From Anaerosoma sp034007245 (GTDB lineage Bacteria; Actinomycetota; Coriobacteriia; Anaerosomatales; Anaerosomataceae), in assembly GCA_034007245.1 (NCBI GenBank), contig JAVERH010000041.1:1-16948 (forward strand): a DNA stretch of 16,948 nt, read 5' to 3'. Position numbers and translations under genes: made by a program. The notes beneath the pieces are model-generated. The model was not told the origin of the DNA and made no database searches. It saw only the letters and a list, made by a program, of their open reading frames with translations. Of the stretch, positions 7,500 through 13,714 are shown piece after piece (the first letter of the stretch is position 1; the number at the start of each line of letters is the position of its first letter).

Positions 7500-8432
7500 A
7501 TCGTCTCCGTGCTTCACACGCCCGATCGCATCCATGCCGTCCAAATAGGATTCAAGCATCCCGGCGTCCGCAAGCATGCGAAAGGGATTGCTCGAGGCGG
7601 CCTGCTCCCGGTGCGCATCCTCCATAGCACACCAAGAACACAGATCGCCGGAGCGCGTGGGCTCCCCGCAGATGCCGCAGTACTGCGAGCTTGCCTCGAT
7701 CCGTTCCCCATTGAACTGGTGAGGCGTGCCCTCCGGCTCAACGAAGTAGGGAGCTGCCGCGCTTCTACCCACACGCATCTCAAGGTATCTGGTACCGGCG
7801 TGAGCGGCGAATTCCCGCAACAAGGCCTTCGTCGCCTCCGAGGCACGAGGACCCGCTACAACAGATGTAACACACGCGATCGGAACGTCGAGGAGCATCA
7901 GCGGGGGCTCGTGCCGGACGTTCGCCTCTTGGATGACCATGCGGCGCTCCAGTTCGTACGACCAGCACGTGGCCTTCGTGAAGTAGGCCGCATGGAAGAC
8001 CCCGCTCTGAAGGAAGTACACGTATCGCGGCTTCCCGATCACGTGCGCGCGGTGCAGCATTCCGTTCAGACCATCGTGCAGCCCGTCTCTATACTCGACG
8101 TCGCCGAAAGACGATTCCGGACAGGACTCCTGCACAAGATGCTCGTCAAACTCGAGGACAGCGCCCTCGAGTTTGAACGCGTAGTGCGCCCACATCGGAA
8201 TGATTGCGGGCGATTTCGAGAAGCAGGTAGTCGGGAGTTGCGGCAGCTCGCCCACTACCTCTTGGTAGAAAGCGAGCGCCTCGGGTTCGACTGCGAAATC
8301 AATGGTGAGCGAGAGTTCGTACGGATCCTGGAAGTCCTCAGGATGGGAGCACTTGAGGTGCACGCAATCAAGGCCCGACAGCACCTCCCCGATAATGGCG
8401 GGGCCCACATACTTGTAGATTGGGCCTGACAT
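7494..8432 (-). CDS. DUF2971-domain protein with C-terminal zinc ribbon
   Basis: The start is the ATG at 8432 (MSGPIYKYVG), eight bases after a GGGGGG run and just inside the cassette boundary at 8457; the frame extends further upstream only across the attC. The 312-residue protein carries typical DUF2971 marks: an N-terminal IYKYVG segment, HPEDFQDPYE at 30-39, MWAHYAFKLEGAVLEFD at 80-96 and KATCWSYELERR at 153-164. Members are common in accessory and defence regions, but their biochemical role is unsettled. A four-cysteine ribbon, CGIC...CSWC with Cys252, 255, 265 and 268, is added at the C-terminus, perhaps for nucleic-acid or protein contact. The TAA stop lies in the R''-type box of attC D. 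Confidence 0.85.
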   Translation of the reverse strand: MSGPIYKYVGPAIIGEVLSGLDCVHLKCSHPEDFQDPYELSLTIDFAVEPEALAFYQEVVGELPQLPTTCFSKSPAIIPMWAHYAFKLEGAVLEFDEHLVQESCPESSFGDVEYRDGLHDGLNGMLHRAHVIGKPRYVYFLQSGVFHAAYFTKATCWSYELERRMVIQEANVRHEPPLMLLDVPIACVTSVVAGPRASEATKALLREFAAHAGTRYLEMRVGRSAAAPYFVEPEGTPHQFNGERIEASSQYCGICGEPTRSGDLCSWCAMEDAHREQAASSNPFRMLADAGMLESYLDGMDAIGRVKHGDDA

Positions 8433-8450
8433 GTTTGTGACCCCCCGTAC

Positions 8451-8532
8451 GCCCAACGTGTTGCGCATGAGCAGACGCCGATGCGCCTTTGGGTGGATTC
8501 TACCTTCTGGCCTTCTGCTGATGCGCTTAGGC
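8451..8532 (-). repeat. attC site E (end of cassette C4)
   Basis: The site covers 82 bases. On the minus strand it runs from GCCTAAG, holding the PIN gene stop, to GTTGGGC, a perfect second box. Arms GCGCATGAGCAGA and TCTGCTGATGCGC are perfectly complementary except for one unpaired base, which resembles the extrahelical bases of folded attC sites. Confidence 0.9.
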
Positions 8533-8955
8533 CTGCACAAGGTGAACAACACACTCGTGTCCACCAGCGACCTGAGCGAGGTCCCTGTCCGCCGTGATGA
8601 GAACCCAGCCGTTGACGATGGCGGCCTCAGCAATGAGGGCGTCACTGGCGTTGTTGGACTTCGAGTTGTTGAGCGAATCCAGTGAACTGCGGATTGACTC
8701 GAAGAGGACGCCGTCGCTCACCTTGCAGCGACCCGCTCTCGAAACCTTGACCACAGCACTCTCTGTGAGGACTTCGCGGTCGACGACTTGAGTGAAGCGA
8801 GCAAGCAACTCGGATCGTAGCGGCTCACGCGGCGTTCGGTCGAGTTCATCCCACTGGACGTGTGTCGCGAAGTAGTCCCCGTTCCCGGGCAAGTCAGTGA
8901 GGCTGATGCGCTCACTCACAAGCCAGTTGAAGACGCATGTGTCGACCATGTACAT
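8527..8955 (-). CDS. PIN-domain protein (VapC-like predicted ribonuclease)
   Basis: The protein has 142 residues in PIN arrangement: Asp5 in MYMVDTCVFN, a candidate acidic Glu37 in THVQWDELDR, Asp105 in NASDALIAEAAI, and Asp123 and Asp125 in VLITADRDLA. These would bind metal for RNA cleavage. The family is best known as VapC toxins, which cleave tRNA or other RNA. No antitoxin gene precedes it: the cassette boundary is only about eight bases upstream of the ATG, and nothing else fits in the cassette. It is thus a solitary PIN protein, possibly controlled by a factor elsewhere or serving in RNA processing. The upstream ATG at 8958 is in the same frame as the ATG at 8955 only if the gene begins one codon earlier out of register; I keep 8955. 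The TAA stop lies in attC E. Confidence 0.85.
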   Translation of the reverse strand: MYMVDTCVFNWLVSERISLTDLPGNGDYFATHVQWDELDRTPREPLRSELLARFTQVVDREVLTESAVVKVSRAGRCKVSDGVLFESIRSSLDSLNNSKSNNASDALIAEAAIVNGWVLITADRDLAQVAGGHECVVHLVQA

Positions 8956-8962
8956 CTGCTAG

Positions 8963-9043
8963 GCCTAACGTGTTTCGGCTTCACCCGCGCGCTTGCGCTC
9001 CCATTATGCGACACCTTGCTCGCGTCGGAAGCCGGGGTTAGCC
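8963..9043 (-). repeat. attC site F (end of cassette C3)
   Basis: The site covers 81 bases. On the minus strand it runs from GGCTAAC, holding the stop of the DUF4365 gene, to GTTAGGC, a perfect second box. The centre (CACCCGCGCGCTTGCGC, then ATTATGCGACACC) is nearly the same as in attC B six kilobases away. Confidence 0.9.
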
Positions 9044-10009
9044 AGGAGCCGCCGGGCCATAATCTCCGGTGCCTGGGTCGCGGTTCATCTTGAACATCTG
9101 AGCGCCGATGCTCTCCAGGTACATGTCGATGGCGTCCCATTCCGGCGCTGTTAGGCTGTCGAACGGATCATCAGCGAACGACACCTGCCACCCGCAGGCC
9201 CACCCGTAAGCAGTCAGGTTGCGTGGAGTCGGGTCCTCGCCCGCAAGGAGCTGCCGAGCTTGCTCGAACAGTCGGCTTCGAACAGGTATGAGATACCGAA
9301 CAACCTCGTCTGAGACGCCGTAGCACAATGGTTCCGCATCGCCCACCGCGCGCCGAGACCGCGCAAGCCAGAGCGGCCAAGGGTAGAGCGCATCCGAGCC
9401 CTCGCCCAGTGCCCTGCTCAAGCGCGCGAAGCAGGCGTAGACATCTTCGAGTTCCGCCAACTCATCGCTGCCAAGGAAGAGGAAGAAGTCGCGCCCCAAC
9501 GTCTCTTCGAGTTCGCCGAAGCGTCTCTCAAGCGCAGGAATGCCGTTGAGGACATCCAGACTCTGCCTAGCGTCAACCCACGTGAGGACGCTGCGCTCAA
9601 GTTCATGGGCTGTCGCCGGAAGCACGTGCGCGTTCGAGACCGTGATCGATGCGGGCGCCCCAGTCGAGAAACCGGCGACAGGAGGTGGAGCCCAGTAGAC
9701 CAGATTCGCCTCAACATCGACGAGGAACAGGACGACAGGCACGGAAAACTCACGCCAGTAGTTGTACGACCTGGCCTTGGTGGACTGTTGGTAGGTGTCG
9801 GTGAGCGTCCAATTGACGCGATCGTGAGCACGCACCTGGCCCTTGAAGATGCGTCCCGTGACCACATCGCCTGCAAGCTCAATCTCGATGTCGATCCCGT
9901 AATCCGCAGACTGCTCGCGCGACACCCAGGTTGGTGGAAGCGCAGCTCGAACGGCAAGCACGCCGCGATCGCCAGTGACGTGCTGTTCGGGTCGCCCAGG
10001 CAGCTCCAC
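9038..10009 (-). CDS. DUF4365-domain protein (predicted PD-(D/E)XK nuclease fold)
   Basis: A GTG at 10009 follows GGGAGG by eight bases and lies 31 bases inside the cassette. The 323-residue protein opens with the DUF4365 pattern: VTGDRGVLAVRAAL at 11-24, SADYGIDIEIEL at 34-45 with Asp40 and Glu42, FKGQVRA at 55-61, and later YWREFSVPVVLFLVDVEANLVYWAPP. DUF4365 is related to restriction-endonuclease folds and is frequent in defence islands. Two positions are unusual: the last motif reads QVR where Q-x-K is common, and the first acidic position is Asp14 where Glu is common. Activity may be altered. The C-terminal 180 residues are helical and acidic with no recognised domain. The TAA stop lies in the R''-type box of attC F. 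Confidence 0.82.
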   Translation of the reverse strand: MELPGRPEQHVTGDRGVLAVRAALPPTWVSREQSADYGIDIEIELAGDVVTGRIFKGQVRAHDRVNWTLTDTYQQSTKARSYNYWREFSVPVVLFLVDVEANLVYWAPPPVAGFSTGAPASITVSNAHVLPATAHELERSVLTWVDARQSLDVLNGIPALERRFGELEETLGRDFFLFLGSDELAELEDVYACFARLSRALGEGSDALYPWPLWLARSRRAVGDAEPLCYGVSDEVVRYLIPVRSRLFEQARQLLAGEDPTPRNLTAYGWACGWQVSFADDPFDSLTAPEWDAIDMYLESIGAQMFKMNRDPGTGDYGPAAPG

Positions 10010-10040
10010 GGTTCCGGCCTCCCTCGCGTCTGACCTCTCT

Positions 10041-10124
10041 GGCTAACGTGATTTGGCATGAGCAGCGGTCATGCGCTCTAATGATTGTAGCGCTCACGCC
10101 GCCTGCTCGATGCCAGGGTTAGAT
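10041..10124 (-). repeat. attC site G (end of small cassette C2)
   Basis: The site covers 84 bases. On the minus strand it runs from ATCTAAC (perfect) to GTTAGCC. Outer arms TGGCATGAGCAG and CTGCTCGATGCCA pair with one unpaired base, and an inner pair ATGCGCT/AGCGCT can form. Confidence 0.88.
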
Positions 10125-10312
10125 GTCGCTCGTCCTGCGACCCTGTAGGCCGTTCCCCCTCGCAACACTTCCCGCTTTCGGAGGCTCTGGAGCAGCGATC
10201 GCACGAACATCGCCGGGCCCCCTGCATCCCCTAATCGAACCGCGCGTGCAGTTCACATTTTCGAGCGAGTTGCCCCGACTAGGTTGAAGTGTGCCTTGGC
10301 GACCGTGCGCAC
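10125..10312 (-). other. Body of cassette C2, no convincing gene
   Basis: Between attC G and attC H only 188 bases remain. Two weak minus-strand frames exist. One could start at GTG 10253 and ends with TAA in the attC box like its neighbours (about 45 residues), but has no ribosome site. The other starts at ATG 10210 behind a GGGGG run and ends at 10094 inside attC G (38 residues, beginning MFVRSLLQSLRKRE). Neither resembles a known protein. The cassette may be geneless, or may carry a promoter, a small RNA or a peptide; the sequence does not decide. Confidence 0.5.
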
Positions 10313-10393
10313 ATCTAACGTGTTGCGCATAACTCGCGACCGAGCGCAATGGGATGAGTGTAGCGTGCGGGAGTCGAGTTGATGCGCTTGAAC
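10313..10393 (-). repeat. attC site H (end of cassette C1)
   Basis: The site covers 81 bases. On the minus strand it runs from GTTCAAG to GTTAGAT (perfect second box). Arms GCGCATAACTCG and CGAGTTGATGCGC pair with one unpaired base. The outer segment AACGTGTTGCGCAT is shared with attC E, so the two belong to one attC type. Confidence 0.88.
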
Positions 10394-11008
10394 TCAGAGT
10401 CCCGCACTGTCCCCCATCTCGCTCTCCCGCTCAAGGATGAAGTCCAAGCGGTTCGATAGCTCCGCGTCCATGCAATCCAGCAGAAAGGCTATCTTGCCCA
10501 TCACGTTGCGGACGTTGCGAAGGTTGATGAGATTGACTCCCTCGAGAGAAGGGCCGCCTTTGGAGTCAACCGGATACCTGAAGCCCTGCGCTCCGGGGTC
10601 AATCGTGGCAAACTCGCCAATCAGTCGCGACATCTCCGACAGCTGGTCGGGCGGCCAATCGGGAATCGCTTCAGCGAGTCGCTGGCATAGCTGACCCCAG
10701 AGGTGCCGAACGTCATGGCCCTTCGGGACGCGGGCGCCCGGACCCCGGACGCGAGAAGCCTCCCACGCGCAAAGCTTGAGTGTCAGCTCAAGGTAGTGGC
10801 GATAGAGGAACATGGCCGGGTAGACGAGCAAGTCCAGACTCGACGTATCGCCGAGCGCTTGTTCAATCAGCACATCAGCACCCTGCTGATACCCGCGAAT
10901 GTACAGTCCCCACTTCTCGCTATCCCAGTTGACGAGCGCGCGACCCGAGGGGTCTCCATCCAGATCCGCCAAGAGGCTGTCAGCGGAAGTCAGCTCACGC
11001 CCGTCCAA
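10394..11008 (-). CDS. HEPN-like helical protein, first cassette gene (C1)
   Basis: A TTG start at 11008 is chosen because GGAG lies eight bases upstream; the cassette begins at about 11052. The 204-residue protein is strongly helical. It carries YPAMFLYRHYLELTLKL at 63-79 and KGHDVRHLWGQL at 96-107, a combination of an Arg-His helix and a later G-H-[DN]-[LV] segment that is frequent in uncharacterised HEPN-type proteins. The classic R-x4-6-H ribonuclease motif is not evident, so it could be a non-catalytic HEPN or an unrelated fold. The TGA stop directly abuts the first box of attC H. As the cassette next to the array head it would be the best expressed if an external promoter drives the array. 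Confidence 0.75.
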   Translation of the reverse strand: MDGRELTSADSLLADLDGDPSGRALVNWDSEKWGLYIRGYQQGADVLIEQALGDTSSLDLLVYPAMFLYRHYLELTLKLCAWEASRVRGPGARVPKGHDVRHLWGQLCQRLAEAIPDWPPDQLSEMSRLIGEFATIDPGAQGFRYPVDSKGGPSLEGVNLINLRNVRNVMGKIAFLLDCMDAELSNRLDFILERESEMGDSAGL

Positions 11009-11045
11009 GTTCTTCGCTCCAATCGGACCGCGAAACCAGCGGTGA

Positions 11046-11110
11046 CTCTAACAATGAGTATGCAGTCTGCGTAGCAGCGTATGACAGGAAGCCCCAGCGT
11101 GACCAGGGCC
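11046..11110 (-). other. Array head: attI-like recombination point
   Basis: CTCTAAC at 11046-11052 reads GTTAGAG on the minus strand, the same boundary form as at attC C, and marks the 5' edge of cassette C1. The sequence upstream cannot fold like an attC and has no partner box. It contains GCTACGCAGACTGCA, reminiscent of the ACGCAG-type repeats of attI1. This suits an attI site, but attI sites vary and the call is tentative. No integrase gene adjoins it. Confidence 0.4.
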
Positions 11111-11121
11111 TCTTCAGTTTC

Positions 11122-11198
11122 TGGTGGACCCGGTTGGATTCGAACCAACGACCTCACGGCTATCGGCGGTGCGCTCTAGCCAACAGAACGGCAGGCCG
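11122..11198 (-). tRNA. Degenerate tRNA-Ile(GAU)-like sequence, possible ICE attachment scar
   Basis: The 77 bases fold as a cloverleaf: acceptor pairs 6 of 7, D-arm GTTC/GAGC, T-arm GTTGG-TTCGAAT-CCAAC and an encoded CCA. The anticodon would be GAU (Ile). Most oddities lie in the 5' half: position 1 is C and mispairs, position 8 is C and not U, position 30 makes a C-C mismatch, and position 33 is C where U is nearly universal. The T-arm and 3' acceptor side look canonical. That pattern fits an attachment site where only the 3' end was kept by site-specific recombination. It might also be a decayed or unusual working tRNA. Confidence 0.6.
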
Positions 11199-11240
11199 GA
11201 GCCGAAACCCCTCGAGCACATCCAGGGTGCGCGCCGCAGG

Positions 11241-11264
11241 TTGTGACGTGTCACTCAATCACAA
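11241..11264. promoter_or_regulatory. Inverted repeats upstream of the conjugation operon (possible operator)
   Basis: Two overlapping inverted repeats lie 76-99 bases before the coupling-protein start: TTGTGA at 11241-11246 with TCACAA at 11259-11264, and GTGAC-GT-GTCAC at 11243-11254. They could bind a dimeric regulator. No clear -35/-10 pair could be placed; TACCTT near 11291 is only a weak -10. Apart from these and the tRNA-like sequence, I see nothing else between 11,053 and 11,339. Confidence 0.3.
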
Positions 11265-11339
11265 AGTCCGGGACCGCCGACCCCCTGTGCTACCTTTCGT
11301 CGCAGCTCGACCCAAGATGCTGATGTCAGGGAGGTGCCC

Positions 11340-13343
11340 GTGGCTCGGAAGGCCGATGTCTGGCGAGTCGCGTCCACCGGCGGGGCGGCTGCGCTAGCCG
11401 CTGCCCTCATCCCGTTTGCCCTCTCGGCCCTCGCCTCGCTCCCGCTCGACCGAGCGGCTCACACCGCGCCTCTGACGACGTGGGCACACTCGCCCCTCCC
11501 CACCCGCTGGCTGACCGCCGTCACAAGTCCGGCCACACTCATCCTCTCACTCCTCCTCATCGCCGCTATCGTGGCCTGGTGGGTCTGGATCTCCGGCCAC
11601 CTCATGCGCCCGCGCACCAGCGGCACCGGCGTCGTCGCCGGCATCCCGCGAACCGCCGGTCGCGGCGAGCATGGCACCTCGAACCTCATGACCCCCGCAG
11701 CGCTCGAGACCTCCGCAGTCACCTGGTCGCCCGGTACGACCCCGGTTTCCGGCGTCTCGGGCTTCGTGATCGGCGCCACCCCGGCCGAGCGCGGCCGCAA
11801 GGAGACCTACTACCTCTCGGGCTCCGAGGGCCACGTGCTCGTGATCGGCTCCACCGGCTCGGGCAAGACGCGCCGGATCGTGCTGCCGAGCATCTACGCG
11901 CTCGGCGAACTCGGCGAGTCGATGGTGATTCCGGACCCCAAAGGCGAGCTCTACCTCACCACCTGCGAGCACCTCAAAGCCAATGGCTATCGCGTCGACA
12001 CAATCGACTTGCGTGACCCCTCGCGCAGCGTCCAATGGTCGCCACTGGATCTGATCGTCGACTTGATCTGGTCGGCTGAGATCGCACACGCCGAGGACAT
12101 GGCGCACGAACTCGCCAAAACGATCGTCTCGGCGCAGCTCGGCGGGCATGGCGGCAATGAGGCGTTCTGGAACGCCAGCGCCGAGGCGATCATCGCGGCC
12201 ACCGCGCTCCTGATCGCTAGTGAACCCAAAGGCGTCGACCCGCTCTCGCGCAACATGTTCAACGTCTACCGGACGCTCGGAACGTATGGCAAGGAGCGAA
12301 CGGCTGTGCGCGCCGGCAGCCTGCGGCAGGAGCAGATCTACCCGCTCAAAGAGATCATCGAGGGTCTGGACGACCGGCACCCGGCCAAGGTCGCCTACCT
12401 TGCCGCGAGCCTCGCCACGGGCAACACGGCGTCGAGCATGTACACGACGGCCGCCAATGCGCTGAAGATCTTCTCGAACCGCAACATGGCCGCACTCACC
12501 GCGCGCTCCGAGCACAACCTGGCCGACGTTGGCGTGCGCAAATCGGCGGTGTTCATCATCACGCCCGACGAGCGCGATGCCTACAACGTCATGGTCACCA
12601 TCTACGTGCGCCAGCTCTACCAGGCGCTCGTGAAGGTCGCAAACACGCACGGCGGACGACTCCCGGTGCCGGTGAACATCCTCTTCGAGGAGTTCGGCAA
12701 CATCCCCAAGATCCCGGAATTCGTGAGCATGCTCACGATGGCGCGGAGCCGCGGGATCCGGCTGCTCATGGTGGTGCAGAGCATCGAACAGCTTGAGCGC
12801 TACGCCGAGGGGCGCGTGGAGGCCGCCTCGCTCATCGGCGGCAACTGCTCGGCGATTGTCTACCTAGCCAGCGCCTCGGGCAAGACGCACCGGCTCATAA
12901 GCGACCTGACTGGTACGAAGACGATCATGGTGCGCGACGGCGGGTCATCCCAACGCAACAGCGGAGGGCTCGTGGGAGCCAGCCGTACGACCTCGCGCTC
13001 CGACAAGCTGACTTCGCGACCCGTCCTCATGCCAGACGAGATAGCCCGCCTCTCGCCCGAGGTGGACGGTGCGCTGGTGATACGCCGCGGGATGAACGCG
13101 GCGCTCTTCCCGGTACCGGATCTCTCGCGGCTGTCGGTCGAGACGGCATTCGGACTCGGCGACCCGGAGCGCGCGAGCAGTGTGCGCGCCGCACGTCAGC
13201 AGGCGCGCGCAGTCCACCACATCGATCTGCCACCCATCTGGCTGGGCGAGGAACTCTTGCCCAAGGGGCTTCGGCTCCTGGGCCAAGCGCGACCCGGACC
13301 GACACTGGAAGCGTCGGCCGATCGCGTGGGCGTGGACAGATGA
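11340..13343 (+). CDS. VirD4/TraG-type type IV coupling protein (T4CP)
   Basis: The GTG at 11340 is chosen because GGGAGG (11329-11334) sits five bases upstream; the GTG at 11334 overlaps that site. The 667-residue protein has two N-terminal membrane helices (about residues 13-33 and 64-88) and a cytosolic ATPase domain. Walker A is GSTGSGKT near 170-177, followed by the TraG-type VIPDPKGELY. Walker B is VNILFEEFGNIP near 446-456, and VQSIEQLERY is a later conserved segment. T4CPs bring the relaxase-DNA complex to the secretion channel at the inner membrane. The C-terminus is short with no extra domain. Its TGA overlaps a possible ATG of the next gene, so it heads the transfer operon. The relaxase is not in the window. 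Confidence 0.95.
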   Translation: MARKADVWRVASTGGAAALAAALIPFALSALASLPLDRAAHTAPLTTWAHSPLPTRWLTAVTSPATLILSLLLIAAIVAWWVWISGHLMRPRTSGTGVVAGIPRTAGRGEHGTSNLMTPAALETSAVTWSPGTTPVSGVSGFVIGATPAERGRKETYYLSGSEGHVLVIGSTGSGKTRRIVLPSIYALGELGESMVIPDPKGELYLTTCEHLKANGYRVDTIDLRDPSRSVQWSPLDLIVDLIWSAEIAHAEDMAHELAKTIVSAQLGGHGGNEAFWNASAEAIIAATALLIASEPKGVDPLSRNMFNVYRTLGTYGKERTAVRAGSLRQEQIYPLKEIIEGLDDRHPAKVAYLAASLATGNTASSMYTTAANALKIFSNRNMAALTARSEHNLADVGVRKSAVFIITPDERDAYNVMVTIYVRQLYQALVKVANTHGGRLPVPVNILFEEFGNIPKIPEFVSMLTMARSRGIRLLMVVQSIEQLERYAEGRVEAASLIGGNCSAIVYLASASGKTHRLISDLTGTKTIMVRDGGSSQRNSGGLVGASRTTSRSDKLTSRPVLMPDEIARLSPEVDGALVIRRGMNAALFPVPDLSRLSVETAFGLGDPERASSVRAARQQARAVHHIDLPPIWLGEELLPKGLRLLGQARPGPTLEASADRVGVDR

Positions 13344-13372
13344 AGCAACGACGACGAAGGAGAGCGAAAGCG

Positions 13373-13708
13373 ATGAAGGGATTCTTCGAGAAGGGCCGCG
13401 CTGCACTGGTGGCCGCTACGTTCGCAATGGCAGCGGCGACGCCAGCGGTTGCGTTTGCGGTGACCGACATCACCGGCTTCTTCGGCAAGGTCAACGAACT
13501 CGCCAAGCAGGTTCAGACCGGGGTGACCCTGACGTTCGCCACGATCGCGGTCATCGGTGGTGGCGTGCTTGTCACCATGGCGGTGCTGACCCAAGACGAG
13601 CACATGCGCCGACAGCGCTGGCAGCAGTTCTGGGGCCTCTTGGCGCTTTGCGTTGCGTTCGCGGTGCTGCCGTGGCTTGTGCCGTTCCTAATCTCCTCGT
13701 TCGGCTAG
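13373..13708 (+). CDS. VirB2/TrbC-like pilin-type membrane protein
   Basis: Two starts are possible: ATG 13340, overlapping the T4CP stop, or ATG 13373, which has AAGGAG ten or so bases upstream and begins directly at a signal-peptide-like N-terminus. I prefer 13373 (111 residues). The sequence shows a basic start, a hydrophobic run with an AFA-type cleavage motif (ATPAVAFA), then two membrane helices (TFATIAVIGGGVLVTMAVL and LLALCVAFAVLPWLVPFLI) separated by a basic loop QDEHMRRQRW. This is the build of VirB2/TrbC pilins or their monoderm equivalents. Assignment rests on topology and position after the coupling protein, not on a diagnostic motif. Confidence 0.75.
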   Translation: MKGFFEKGRAALVAATFAMAAATPAVAFAVTDITGFFGKVNELAKQVQTGVTLTFATIAVIGGGVLVTMAVLTQDEHMRRQRWQQFWGLLALCVAFAVLPWLVPFLISSFG

Positions 13709-13714
13709 AACCCC

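Larger units (their letters stand above)
218..11052 (-). mobile_element. Integron-type gene cassette array (eight attC sites, no integrase seen)
   Basis: Eight sites carry the attC hallmarks: a 7-bp core near RYYYAAC at one end, a core near GTTRRRY at the other, and inverted-repeat arms between. They start at about 218, 2935, 6845, 7416, 8451, 8963, 10041 and 10313. All convincing genes between them are on the minus strand, and in five single-gene cassettes the stop codon lies in or next to the box that should follow a cassette gene. This fixes the reading direction as right to left. The integrase would be expected on the right, but a tRNA-like sequence and conjugation genes are there instead. 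The array may therefore be a CALIN (cassettes without an integrase) or an integron cut off by an ICE. It continues past the left edge. Confidence 0.88.

Noticed and set aside
7491..8429. Plus-strand frame of 312 codons opposite the DUF2971 gene
   Set aside because: The minus-strand frame carries the DUF2971 pattern and the attC stop position; this frame is its antisense shadow.
10119..10349. Minus-strand frame of 76 codons across attC H into C2
   Set aside because: Its first start lies within the attC of the previous cassette; only a shorter, unsupported part falls inside C2, and this is mentioned under the C2 body.
1..11052. CRISPR array or insertion sequence to explain the repeated elements
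   Set aside because: The repeats are spaced by whole genes, are about 52-84 bases long with paired arms and core boxes, and no transposase or short regular repeat-spacer pattern is present.
11547..12650. Minus-strand frame of 367 codons opposite the T4CP gene
   Set aside because: The plus-strand frame has clear Walker motifs; the antisense translation is low-complexity Arg/Asp/Val.
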